IMG/VR virus record: IMGVR_UViG_3300021962_007214
Coordinates: 1 to 49,097 of that record
Direction: 5' to 3' (one strand)
DNA from: a virus
DNA: 49,097 nucleotides
The translations under genes and the position numbers were made by a program. Positions 40,011 through 48,316 of the stretch are shown here, one piece after another. Below the pieces are notes generated by a model, which had not been told where the DNA came from, ran no database searches, and worked only from the letters and a program-made list of their open reading frames with translations. The stretch's first letter is position 1; every line of letters starts with the position of its first letter.

Positions 40011-42719
40011 TTATAATGAACTCCAACGTTTAACAAGATACTTCATTGCTAATTCGCGGCCCACTGAATTGGTTACATTAAAAATGATATTGGTTCCAAC
40101 TAGCGATGCAGTAAATGTTACATTGCCGGAAAGACCTGTATCAATCATTTCGCTAGCCACGTCTTGGAATAGCACTGCACCGCTTCCGCCATTAAATTCA
40201 GTTCTACCGGAAACAAACATTGTACCAATTCGCTGATAGTTTTCACCCGTAACTATCACAGAGCTTGCTTCAGTAATACTATAATCAATTTGATACGTAT
40301 CGTATACATCAACGCTTTGTGTTAAGCTGCTAATGTTGCCGCCTCCGGATGGGATACTTGCAGAGTTTAATTCTGCGTACGATACAGTTCTGTCACCTAG
40401 TGCAACACTGGAACGAGTTTGTAATTCAATATTTGTTTTTAAATTTACCAATCCTTTAATATTTTCATTGTCAGGATCTGGTCGCTCAAAGAAGATAGTG
40501 TTTACAAGTTTGTTAAAGTCTCGTGCTTCTTCTCTGCTAGAAAAATCAATTTCGTCATAGGTGTTATTTATTGCTGCTTGATACTGGCCTACAGATCTTG
40601 TTAGGGTTGAGTTAGCAGCGTACTTAACACCTACACCAGCAGTAGAGAATAAATCAACTAAATCGCTTTCCAAACAACTGTTCATCCATTTTTCTAATTT
40701 AGCTTTAACTGTGTCGTCTCTAGTATATTCACTGGCAGTTAAGGAAAGCTCACTGAGAGTAGGTTGATTGTAATCTTCGTGTAGTCGGAAGTCCAACCCT
40801 ACACTAGTATATTCAGGTTTGTGTGTAATATAAATTTTATTTTCGCTATCAGGAATAATACCTAAGAACGGCCAATCATCAATGTCGTTTACAGTAGAAG
40901 AAATTTCTGCTAGTGTAGTGTTACCGCTTAGATCAATACTTCTAACAGGAGTCACATTAACTGTGCTAGGATTTAGATTAGGCGAAAGCAAACCGGTTAT
41001 ATTTCCTGTTGCTGGAGCAGTTGGATCTATAAAGAAAGTGTTCTGAGTAACAGGTGCCAGCACACTAAATGTGGCATTAGCAATTGCTGAAGTATTAGAA
41101 GATGTAACGTTTGCCTGATCAACACTACTATATCCGTGTAGTGTACTAAAAACTTGAACTCTAGAGTTACCAGTAACATCGTTGCCGTAGTTAATATACT
41201 GAACATTTGCGTTTGATAAAAATGGTGAGGCGCCTGTATTAAAAGTAATTACACCTGTTGCAGGGTCATTTGCTACTACAACTACTGTACCCGATAGTCC
41301 ACTAGTATTACTACCATCAACAATTAAAATATTTGCACTTTGGCTTACGCCCTCAACATTACCAGTAAGAGTAACAGTAGTATTGGCTCCTGTTCCTGCG
41401 GCATTAGCTGTAACTGATCTTGCTATGCTAAACGCATTTGCAGGCATCACTACCGTTACACTAGGTGTTGCATTACTAAATTCTGAGATTTGAAACACCT
41501 TACCATTTAGATATCCTACTGTATTGTCAACATAGATATAATTATAAGGGCCAGCTACATTATATGTAGGTACAGTTCCAACTGTGAATACAATGTTAGC
41601 AGTGTTGGGTGTAACGTTAGAGCTTGCACTCCAGTCACTTCTGCTTAATAATAAATTACCTAATGAGAGACTGGTTGGTGAATCTATTTCTCCACTGTCT
41701 GCATTTACAGCAATATGTTTATTTTGTAAACCAATAAAGCCTGTGCCAGTTGTAGAGCTTACTGTGATTAATTCTCTAGGAATTTGTCGGTATGCAGGAA
41801 TACTGTATGCAGTATAAAAACTTGGGAAGGCGTTTTCATCAACATTATATAAGGAAATGTTTCCGTTTAACGCAGTATTACTTTGTACAGTAATACCTTC
41901 GATAGCTTGAATAATTGCTGTATTGCTGTAGTAGCATATTGTAACCTCTTCAGAAGCCAGCGGCGCTGTTCTAAATGTTACAATGTGAGTATTTGCTGCT
42001 GATGTGTTGGCTGCAAAACTATATTCATACGCTGCTGCGGGTGTGGTATTGCTGCTATCGCCAGTAATCCTTACTCCGTTCTTAGTAACAAGTAAGTCTG
42101 CTGCTTTAAATGGTAAATTTGTTTCAGCATTTACAAGATTGTTAGGAACAAAGGTTAATGTGTTTGCTGTTGTTACGCTAACATTGTTTGAAAGGGTAAC
42201 AGTATTACCCGAAATTGCTTCTACAGTAATAAAGGTGTTAACCGCTGAACCAGTAACAATATCGCCTACTGTAATGAACACATTAGGTGATGCCGAGAGT
42301 GTAATCACGTTTGATGTGATATTTGCGCTAGGTACAGCAGTTGTACTTACTAGTGTGTTTGAAGGAAATATCTTTAGGTTTGAACTTGACGTAGTATTTG
42401 CGCTAGGTAGATAGCTTACTATTTTAGTAATGCCATCAAAAAAGCCTTTTCCGTACTTTTTAAATGGAACGGTAAAAGCAACAATGTTATTGTTAGCAAT
42501 ACTAGAAGTAAAATCCTTAGCACCAACTGTAGTTTCAAAAATACTTTGCGTATTATAACCACCACTGATTGCGTCACTAGGATCAGCACCAATAAACACC
42601 TGACGGGTGTCATAAGCGAATCCAAGTTCACCAGGACGTAAAGGTTGCGGAAGGTCTTGCTTTAGACCCCTACGATTTTGAATACGGGAAATAATTACTT
42701 TGTTGTTATCTTCAGCCAC
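40011..42719 (-). CDS. Large tail fibre/structural protein
   Basis: Residues 1-50 include RNRRGLKQDLPQPLRPGELG and VFIGADP when read through small differences: the N-terminal anchoring motif seen in tail fibre and baseplate proteins of T4-like marine phages. The rest (902 residues in all) is Asn/Thr/Ser/Val-rich beta repeats such as SGNTVTLSNN. GTG start with AGGAG, both inside a hairpin (42718-42745); late motif 42745-42752. Probably a host-recognition or baseplate-attached protein. Confidence 0.75.
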   Translation of the reverse strand: MAEDNNKVIISRIQNRRGLKQDLPQPLRPGELGFAYDTRQVFIGADPSDAISGGYNTQSIFETTVGAKDFTSSIANNNIVAFTVPFKKYGKGFFDGITKIVSYLPSANTTSSSNLKIFPSNTLVSTTAVPSANITSNVITLSASPNVFITVGDIVTGSAVNTFITVEAISGNTVTLSNNVSVTTANTLTFVPNNLVNAETNLPFKAADLLVTKNGVRITGDSSNTTPAAAYEYSFAANTSAANTHIVTFRTAPLASEEVTICYYSNTAIIQAIEGITVQSNTALNGNISLYNVDENAFPSFYTAYSIPAYRQIPRELITVSSTTGTGFIGLQNKHIAVNADSGEIDSPTSLSLGNLLLSRSDWSASSNVTPNTANIVFTVGTVPTYNVAGPYNYIYVDNTVGYLNGKVFQISEFSNATPSVTVVMPANAFSIARSVTANAAGTGANTTVTLTGNVEGVSQSANILIVDGSNTSGLSGTVVVVANDPATGVITFNTGASPFLSNANVQYINYGNDVTGNSRVQVFSTLHGYSSVDQANVTSSNTSAIANATFSVLAPVTQNTFFIDPTAPATGNITGLLSPNLNPSTVNVTPVRSIDLSGNTTLAEISSTVNDIDDWPFLGIIPDSENKIYITHKPEYTSVGLDFRLHEDYNQPTLSELSLTASEYTRDDTVKAKLEKWMNSCLESDLVDLFSTAGVGVKYAANSTLTRSVGQYQAAINNTYDEIDFSSREEARDFNKLVNTIFFERPDPDNENIKGLVNLKTNIELQTRSSVALGDRTVSYAELNSASIPSGGGNISSLTQSVDVYDTYQIDYSITEASSVIVTGENYQRIGTMFVSGRTEFNGGSGAVLFQDVASEMIDTGLSGNVTFTASLVGTNIIFNVTNSVGRELAMKYLVKRWSSL

Positions 42720-42745
42720 TGTTAAGTCTCCTAACGCTTAACAGT
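42718..42745 (-). promoter_or_regulatory. Hairpin enclosing the ribosome site of the fibre gene
   Basis: Perfect 9-pair inverted repeat (ACTGTTAAG, 42737-42745, with CTTAACAGT, 42718-42726 on the minus strand) with a 10-base loop holding AGGAG; the GTG start overlaps the 3' arm. A late start near 42739 would remove most of the 5' arm. Confidence 0.7.
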
Positions 42746-42752
42746 ATTTATC
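42745..42752 (-). promoter_or_regulatory. Late motif GATAAATA of the fibre gene
   Basis: Minus-strand late motif abutting the 5' arm of hairpin 42718-42745. Confidence 0.7.
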
Positions 42753-42761
42753 ACTTTGTGT

Positions 42762-43430
42762 TCAGCGGCTGTAGTATTGTGCTACCCGGTCAGCCCATAG
42801 ACTGCAATAGTGATCAAATTCGGCATCTTTAATAACATAGTCACCGAATTTAGATTCTCTGTCTACCATTAAGATACTTACTTTTCGAATGTTTGTACCA
42901 AACATTTCATTGTGTGCTAGTGCATATGCACAGCCTTGTAGGAAATAGTCCTCGATCCATTCGCGCTTTTTCAGCTTCTTGGCTGTCTTAAAGTCAATAA
43001 CACTATCTTCGCCTTCGTAGATACCAATCGCATCAGCAGTACCGGCATACAAACCTCGAGCAATGAGACCTACTTCTGTACCCCATAGTTCGTTAACTTT
43101 GCCTAACCCTTGATTAATCATCACTCGGCTCATACTGCCAGCCAACACACTAACCAGGTTAGTACCAAAGTTGTCCCATTCTTCACCTAGAATGTATTTT
43201 TCTAGAGCATTGTGTACTTTGGTGCCTAGCCCTGCTGCTTGCTGGGTTTGGCGATTAGCTTCTTCTTCACCGATGCGTTTCTTCCATGCAATAAGATGAG
43301 TTTTGTCAGCAGTACTATCAAGGATAGTGGTTACGCTGGGTACAGGTGAGTCGTCATCGCCTACATACTGTCGGCCAGCTGGTGTTTGTAATCGTTTTAG
43401 TTGTGGATAGTTGTATTTGTTTATAAGCAT
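42762..43430 (-). CDS. PD-(D/E)XK nuclease (Cas4/RecB-like exonuclease)
   Basis: Motifs: GTKVHNALEKY, YAGTADAIGIY, SVIDFKTAKK (Asp and the E/D-x-K core) and a QGCAYALAHNEMFG tail motif. This is the RecB-like exonuclease pattern common in marine T4-like phages. 222 residues. The -10 box of promoter 43436-43464 ends five bases before the ATG, so the message may be leaderless. Likely role in recombination or DNA turnover. Confidence 0.82.
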   Translation of the reverse strand: MLINKYNYPQLKRLQTPAGRQYVGDDDSPVPSVTTILDSTADKTHLIAWKKRIGEEEANRQTQQAAGLGTKVHNALEKYILGEEWDNFGTNLVSVLAGSMSRVMINQGLGKVNELWGTEVGLIARGLYAGTADAIGIYEGEDSVIDFKTAKKLKKREWIEDYFLQGCAYALAHNEMFGTNIRKVSILMVDRESKFGDYVIKDAEFDHYCSLWADRVAQYYSR

Positions 43431-43435
43431 GCCTT

Positions 43436-43464
43436 AGTATAACATACTTATATCAAGTAGTCAA
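43436..43464 (-). promoter_or_regulatory. Sigma70-like promoter of the nuclease gene
   Basis: TTGACT (43464-43459), 17-base spacer, TATACT (43441-43436), then AAGGC and ATG. It overlaps the end of the SGNH gene. Confidence 0.75.
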
Positions 43465-44294
43465 CGATTTTCTAAAAGTTCTATAAGTTTACTTGCTAAC
43501 TGTTCATGACCTTTTTCGTTAGGGTGAGAATAATTAGGTTTGATCCATTCTTTTTTAGAAAAGTCTAAATTAACATTAGATGGGTTAGGTACTAGTTTTT
43601 CGTTAAACGTTAGTTCTAATAGAGAAATGTATGACAATATAGATGTTTCAAAGAGTATCAATTCTTTAAAGACCTCGTTGTCCGGTATTTCTAAATCACG
43701 GAAAATTGGTATTATAAAACATTCGATATTAAAAAGTTTACAAGTGGTATAAAATCCATTTATAGCCATAATAGAATCGTATATAGCTGTATAACCTGTT
43801 GATTTTAGATTAGTGTTATTCCAATGATAGAGTTCATTAGTACTATGATCTATCCCAAAACCTCTTATTGGTGAGGTGAGACACAAAAATGCAGTATGCT
43901 TTTCATTGTTAGAGGTCAAATCAGCGGCGTTTTTTGAACAAAACTTAACTAGCTGATGGTACGAAAATTCTATAGAAGAGCCGCTCATAGCAAAATTTAT
44001 ATAAGATTGGTTTCTATATTTTGATACATGAGCAGGAAAGGCTTTTAATGGATTGTCAAAACCGTCTACTACATTTGGAAATATATTTCTATCAAAGTTA
44101 AGGGAGTCATAATTATTGTAGCTTGAAACTATTAATTTTCTGCCATCTTTATCGTATTTTGTCGTTCCATTACGTTTAATAGCAAACATTACTGCTCGTT
44201 GCTTTAATGATTGATTTTCATCAAAATCATTGTTAAACACGGATATGCCTATTTCTGATCCAATTACCCAACTATCACCAAACCACAAATCCAT
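43461..44294 (-). CDS. SGNH-fold hydrolase-like protein
   Basis: LWFGDSWVIGSE provides the GDS block I, NFAMSGSSIE a possible block, and YSHPNEKGHEQLA the block V with His. The overall plan is that of SGNH/GDSL esterases. Such proteins occur in phages and may deacetylate polysaccharide or be structural. 277 residues, no signal peptide. Base composition is more AT-rich than its neighbours, which may mean recent gain. Confidence 0.65.
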   Translation of the reverse strand: MDLWFGDSWVIGSEIGISVFNNDFDENQSLKQRAVMFAIKRNGTTKYDKDGRKLIVSSYNNYDSLNFDRNIFPNVVDGFDNPLKAFPAHVSKYRNQSYINFAMSGSSIEFSYHQLVKFCSKNAADLTSNNEKHTAFLCLTSPIRGFGIDHSTNELYHWNNTNLKSTGYTAIYDSIMAINGFYTTCKLFNIECFIIPIFRDLEIPDNEVFKELILFETSILSYISLLELTFNEKLVPNPSNVNLDFSKKEWIKPNYSHPNEKGHEQLASKLIELLENR

Positions 44295-44304
44295 TAATCA
44301 CCGT

Positions 44305-44448
44305 TTACTTAAGAAATGGTAAAAATGCGTTTACCTTATCGATGTACTTCTGCAAATATTTTGCTTGAAGATTTTTAGCGAATTGTGGTTGTGGGAAGTT
44401 CCATCCGATAAATGCGCCAACTACGATCCAAAATAATGTTCCTAACAT
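44305..44448 (-). CDS. Small membrane protein (47 aa)
   Basis: Short gene with an AAGGGG site. The product begins MLGTLFWIVVGAFIGWNFP, a single membrane helix, followed by an amphipathic, basic tail ending NAFLPFLK. Function unknown; it could be a small membrane-active or assembly protein. It lies between the SGNH gene and virion-region genes. Confidence 0.7.
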   Translation of the reverse strand: MLGTLFWIVVGAFIGWNFPQPQFAKNLQAKYLQKYIDKVNAFLPFLK

Positions 44449-44464
44449 ATCGATACCCCTTTGA

Positions 44465-44785
44465 TTACCAACTGATGTTCCACTGTATTGTAGTATTAGT
44501 TGTAGAGTTTGTTGTAATATTTACTCCGTAACCTAAGTCAACAAAATAGTTCTTTACATAGTTAATTTGATCTAACTTTGTAGGATCGCTAGTAACACCG
44601 TTATATACAAAATAGTAAGCATTACTATCTGTCATTGTTGTACCGCTAGATACATTGGCGTATAGTACACCTGCATCAATATTGCTTAACACAGAATTTT
44701 CAATACTACGCACTTCAGCATGTATAACACTGTTATTGCGAGTATTCAATCTAGCTTGTGTAGCAGTAACAAAAATATTTGCCAT
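44465..44785 (-). CDS. Conserved-type small virion-region protein (106 aa)
   Basis: Starts MANIFVTATQARLNTRNNSV and contains LDQINYVKNYFVDLGYGVNI, then a Thr/Asn tail. I recall this pattern as a conserved hypothetical in T4-like marine phages, but not a function. Its start overlaps the stop of the next gene upstream by one base, within the prohead-core region, so it may be part of the virion. Confidence 0.65.
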   Translation of the reverse strand: MANIFVTATQARLNTRNNSVIHAEVRSIENSVLSNIDAGVLYANVSSGTTMTDSNAYYFVYNGVTSDPTKLDQINYVKNYFVDLGYGVNITTNSTTNTTIQWNISW

Positions 44786-45117
44786 TACAGATCCGCCTTA
44801 ATATCTTGCATGGCTTGATCGCCAGCCATAGCACCTACATCACGTGTCTGTTCTGCATCTGTATTCATGTCCGCAGGAAGTTCACCTTGCGGGACAATCT
44901 TCTCTGCATCTACGCTACTAGCAAATCCGCTTTGGTCAACAGCTTGAATGAGTTCATCTGTTGATGTAACATAGCCTTGCTTTGCTAATAAACTTTTAAA
45001 TTTTTCGGTGTTAATTTCTTTAATGCCCTTAGACATATAGCGAGACATAAGGTCTTGAACAGCGACAATTAATTCGCTGTAGTACCCTTCTCTAAGAACG
45101 ATATCGCGAATTAACAT
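44785..45117 (-). CDS. Hypothetical prohead-region protein (110 aa)
   Basis: Helical N-terminus (REGYYSELIVAVQDLMSRYM) and an acidic, Ala/Asp/Gln-rich C-terminus. It lies one base after the prohead-core-like gene and is likely translated with it. A head-assembly role is inferred from position. Confidence 0.65.
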   Translation of the reverse strand: MLIRDIVLREGYYSELIVAVQDLMSRYMSKGIKEINTEKFKSLLAKQGYVTSTDELIQAVDQSGFASSVDAEKIVPQGELPADMNTDAEQTRDVGAMAGDQAMQDIKADL

Positions 45118-45118
45118 C

Positions 45119-46444
45119 TTATACTTCTGCTCTACCTAAAGGCTCATCCTCTGGGCCTGCTGCTGCTGGCTCGTTAAAGTCCATAGCAGGTTCTTCTTCT
45201 GGCATATCTGGTTCGGCTAAACCGCCGGTGCCTAGTTCGCCAGTGTCGCCTAAGCCGCCGACCATTTCTTCACCAGTCATCGATCCAACTGCACTGTCAA
45301 GTCCTGCCTTAACACTCTTAGTTGCTTCTATGTGAGTAGCTAGTAAACCATTTACACTATCAACAAAGCTCTGTGCTGCTTGTGCGCCCATTTCGCCGCG
45401 CATCTTATCAGCAATTGCTGGAACGTCTTCGTTCATCATACGACCGATACGTTCAATTTGATCTTGTACATCGTCAGCTAGAGCGCGAACTGCCATTACA
45501 ACTTCTGCTTGTTCAACATCAACTTCTTCGTTGATCATATCGTTGAGGATATCATCGAACATGCTTTCTTTGGTTACTTTCTTTTCGTCTGAAGTATCGC
45601 CAGTTACTTTAAACTCTTTGCCGCCTACTGTAAATGTTTTTTCGCCTGCTGCAATTGCTTTGCGGCGTGCATCAACAAATGAGTTTGCTTCGCCAATCTT
45701 ACGACCAAACATTTGAATGCCAGCTAGTAATGCAGCTTCGTCTAGACCGTTTAAAAAGCCTACTACTGCATCACGGCTCTTGCCACTGACCTTAGCAAAA
45801 CTATTCAACTTTTCTTCAATTGCTTCATAGCTTGATGCAGTAACTAGGTCTACGCCTGCTTCTTTAGCAAGAACACGCAGAACCTGCTCTGCTACGTTCT
45901 TTGAACTTAACTCATTGTGGGGAGGCATACCGGTAATAGTGTTACCAATAGTAGCGCCCATTGCGCCGCCTGCTAGATCTTCTCCCATGTTATACTGCTC
46001 CATATATTCTTTAGCTGCGGTAATAACAATAGGCATCACATATTCATCATCATATGCAAAACGATCGTCCATTCTATAACGGTTCATGCATTCGCTGCTA
46101 GCTTCGTCCATTGTATAACCACTGTCCATTAGGTTATGAACTGTTTCTCTGATCATCTCGCACATAGCTTCGTGTACAGGAGACTTAGCATACATACCTT
46201 CTTCAAGCATAGTTTCTACAACATCCTTGATGCCTAAGAACTTAGCATAGTCTGGGTCTAACTGAAACTTTCTATTAGTGCCGCGAAGTTTGATTAGTGC
46301 CATATTGGTATTTTCAAGCACTTTTTTCAACTTCTTTTTAGAAGGGAAATTAGTCTTTACTGTGATACCAAACTGTTCCTGTAGCACCTTGTTGATCTTG
46401 GCTACCTTAGTGGCTGGGCTTGTGTTGAATTCTTTTAAAAACAT
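45119..46444 (-). CDS. Prohead core/scaffold-like protein
   Basis: Long helical and acidic protein (441 residues) with a C-terminal run rich in Glu, Pro and Gly, typical of prohead core proteins. Residues around 260-285 carry VDARRKAIAAGEKTFTVGGK, a peptide pattern recurrent in phage head proteins. It probably guides capsid assembly and is then cut by the prohead protease, which is not seen here. Late motif 46478-46485 lies upstream. Confidence 0.65.
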   Translation of the reverse strand: MFLKEFNTSPATKVAKINKVLQEQFGITVKTNFPSKKKLKKVLENTNMALIKLRGTNRKFQLDPDYAKFLGIKDVVETMLEEGMYAKSPVHEAMCEMIRETVHNLMDSGYTMDEASSECMNRYRMDDRFAYDDEYVMPIVITAAKEYMEQYNMGEDLAGGAMGATIGNTITGMPPHNELSSKNVAEQVLRVLAKEAGVDLVTASSYEAIEEKLNSFAKVSGKSRDAVVGFLNGLDEAALLAGIQMFGRKIGEANSFVDARRKAIAAGEKTFTVGGKEFKVTGDTSDEKKVTKESMFDDILNDMINEEVDVEQAEVVMAVRALADDVQDQIERIGRMMNEDVPAIADKMRGEMGAQAAQSFVDSVNGLLATHIEATKSVKAGLDSAVGSMTGEEMVGGLGDTGELGTGGLAEPDMPEEEPAMDFNEPAAAGPEDEPLGRAEV

Positions 46445-46477
46445 AGTTGTTCTCGCTAACGGTTAAGTAATTACAGT

Positions 46478-46485
46478 TATTTATC
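46478..46485 (-). promoter_or_regulatory. Late motif GATAAATA of the prohead-core gene
   Basis: Minus-strand late motif 34 bases before the ATG at 46444. Confidence 0.65.
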
Positions 46486-46502
46486 ACTTTTTAGATTTTT
46501 AA

Positions 46503-46901
46503 TTAACAACTTTTGCGAATGTATGATGCTGCTTGTTTTAAATACTCAATCGAGATATCTAGTCTAGTAACCGTAACTGATCGTTTAAAGCTATCTTTAG
46601 TGTTTCGAATGGTATTTTTATAAAATTCGCAGTCATAATAATGCTTTGCGTAAGTATTAACATACTGCTGCATACTGCTAAAAGGTGAAAATGATTTCCT
46701 TTTATTAAAAGAATCGCACACATATACTGCTAAAGATTTGCTAGGAATATTAACTAACACCGGGTCTTTGCTGTAGTAGTTAAGTATATCAAATGCACCG
46801 TTTCTTGCAAGAACAACAAACACAGGAGTTCTTGCTACATTATTAGCGATATCTGTTAGCCTTGCAGCCAGTTCTACTTTGTTAGTGCGGTTGACTTTCA
46901 T
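46503..46901 (-). CDS. Hypothetical protein (132 aa)
   Basis: Unrecognised. Basic, with Tyr, Ser and Lys, and a helical end (EYLKQAASYIRKSC). A weak late-type motif (AGTAAATA, 46907-46914) lies five bases before its ATG. Set between head-region genes; function unknown. Confidence 0.65.
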   Translation of the reverse strand: MKVNRTNKVELAARLTDIANNVARTPVFVVLARNGAFDILNYYSKDPVLVNIPSKSLAVYVCDSFNKRKSFSPFSSMQQYVNTYAKHYYDCEFYKNTIRNTKDSFKRSVTVTRLDISIEYLKQAASYIRKSC

Positions 46902-46906
46902 AATAG

Positions 46907-46914
46907 TATTTACT
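46907..46914 (-). promoter_or_regulatory. Weak late-type motif AGTAAATA five bases from an ATG
   Basis: AGTAAATA-CTATT-ATG; same 3' context as the motifs at 18856 and 35425 but with a changed 5' half. Confidence 0.4.
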
Positions 46915-47068
46915 TGCTGCTAGGGGCAATACTTTCTTTTTTCGGAGTCCGCTTCTTTTTAGTCTTATAGATGCTGGGATTTGGGCGTTTAATTACAGCA
47001 CCCAAAGGCTGAATTACTGCTGCTATACCGCCTGATGTAGTTTCATTAATAATTTCATTTATTCTCAT
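46910..47068 (-). CDS. Small protein with a phage peptide motif (52 aa)
   Basis: MRINEIINETTSGGIAAVIQ followed by PLG and a Lys-rich tail. The TTSGGIAAV...PLG pattern resembles short N-terminal peptides common in marine phage proteins. I choose the ATG at 47068; the longer frame to 47128 overlaps the DUF6356-like gene fully. Function unknown. Confidence 0.6.
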   Translation of the reverse strand: MRINEIINETTSGGIAAVIQPLGAVIKRPNPSIYKTKKKRTPKKESIAPSSK

Positions 47069-47210
47069 GTTGGTTCTCGCAAAGTAATTCGCTAGCTGTT
47101 GTTTTCCAGATATTAGGAAATAAGCCATGTACTAAACAAATAAACGCTATTGCCCATGCTCTACGCAAGTGTGCAAAGTAACTGTAGCCTGTTTCTGTTA
47201 AGTGTGACAC
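47055..47210 (-). CDS. Small DUF6356-like membrane-associated protein (51 aa)
   Basis: A GTG-started frame whose G overlaps the TAG stop of the upstream fusion gene. It encodes SHLTETGYSYFAHLRRAWAI, then a hydrophobic segment (AIAFICLVHGLFPNIW) and KTTASELL. The HL-TETG-Y-HL...HGLFP layout matches, as I recall it, the phage DUF6356 family. Function unknown; probably membrane-linked. Confidence 0.65.
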   Translation of the reverse strand: MSHLTETGYSYFAHLRRAWAIAFICLVHGLFPNIWKTTASELLCENQHENK

Positions 47211-48316
47211 TATTTCTTTCCGCCCTTCATGTTAGCGCACCAGTGTGCCATACGCTGCTTTTCGCCTGAGCTATTCTTAGCAATCTTACGTAGCTCTGTT
47301 TCGCTCTTGCTGCAATCAACACCACTACGTTTAGCTAGTCCTTTGCGGCCAGGCTTCTTGCCGTCTGCAAAGTTTTCTTCAATGTGATGCTGTACGCCTA
47401 ATGAGTTACCTAGCATATTCAAACTACGCAAATACTTCTTCTGACTGGAATCTACTTTAGCTTGTTCCCAACCCGACTTGTCACCTGTGTAGTTTTCGTA
47501 GTTGTCTGCATACTTGACCATCATTGCTAACTTGTTACCACTGTTGATAATCTTCTCAATGTTCTCTTTATAAGTCATCGACTTGTCTTTGGTGAGCAGA
47601 GCAACTGCTTCAATAACCTTCGGATCAAAGTCTAACTTACTCAGTTCATCTAGTCCAACATATGTATCTTCAACTACATCATGCAAGAATGCTGTTTTGA
47701 CTGCATCACTTGTAAACCGACTGCCGAATATCTTTCGACCTGTTAGCGCAACTGCTCTCGGATGAGTCCAATACGGCAGTTCACCATAAAGCTGATCGCC
47801 GTGTGCGTGTTTAATGAATTGCAGCGTTTGTGAAACGTTAAGTTCGTCGACTCTATCTTCGCTAACAGTTTCGCCAACTGGAATTACCTCTAGTACTTTT
47901 ACTTGACTTGGGTCTAAAATAACATAGCTGATGTTGCCCTTGTCTTCGTAACGATTTTTGTAAACAAAGCCGTCATAACCCAGCTCTTTAACTTTAGCTA
48001 GTAGTGCTGCACGAAGTTGTGCAGGATCTTGTAGCATTGTAATCTTTTCCATTTCTTCTTGCGAAATCTTTTTCTTATCTCGCAAGTCAAACGCATACAC
48101 TCTATCATAATGATTGCCGGCAAAGTCTTTGATAGTAAACGGATTGTGAATATTCAACTGAACTTTGTAGATTTTACCGTTTGCATTCTTCTTGTAGTCC
48201 ATACGGTCTCTAGCAGCCTTTTCGGTGCCAAAATGAGTCAATGGACGAAACTGTGTAATACTATCTACTGTGCCGTGATAGGCGATAATAGGTGTTACTA
48301 CTTCAACTATTTTCAT
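47210..48316 (-). CDS. Fusion: ADP-ribosyltransferase-like + SpoT/MESH1-type HD hydrolase + phage C-terminal domain
   Basis: Three parts in 368 residues. Residues 1-142: IIAYHGT (with His14), FGTEKAA, ELGYDGFVYKNRYE and ISYVILDPSQVKV, an ADP-ribosyltransferase-like pattern. Residues 165-290: HAHGDQ, PYWTHPRAVA, AAFLHDVVEDT-like FLHDVVEDT (His212-Asp213, Glu216-Asp217) and VKYADNYEN (Asp271), the HD domain of ppGpp hydrolases. Residues 315-368: DGKKPGRKGLAKRSG and a final EKQRMAHWCANMK, a basic domain found in phages. It lies with prohead genes, so it could be packaged and injected like T4 Alt. Activities are inferred. Confidence 0.7.
   Translation of the reverse strand: MKIVEVVTPIIAYHGTVDSITQFRPLTHFGTEKAARDRMDYKKNANGKIYKVQLNIHNPFTIKDFAGNHYDRVYAFDLRDKKKISQEEMEKITMLQDPAQLRAALLAKVKELGYDGFVYKNRYEDKGNISYVILDPSQVKVLEVIPVGETVSEDRVDELNVSQTLQFIKHAHGDQLYGELPYWTHPRAVALTGRKIFGSRFTSDAVKTAFLHDVVEDTYVGLDELSKLDFDPKVIEAVALLTKDKSMTYKENIEKIINSGNKLAMMVKYADNYENYTGDKSGWEQAKVDSSQKKYLRSLNMLGNSLGVQHHIEENFADGKKPGRKGLAKRSGVDCSKSETELRKIAKNSSGEKQRMAHWCANMKGGKK

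Noticed and set aside
46444-47080. Shared GCGAGAAC leader before the genes starting at 46444 and 47068
   Set aside because: Only two cases, short, and one overlaps the DUF6356-like coding region; chance is likely.
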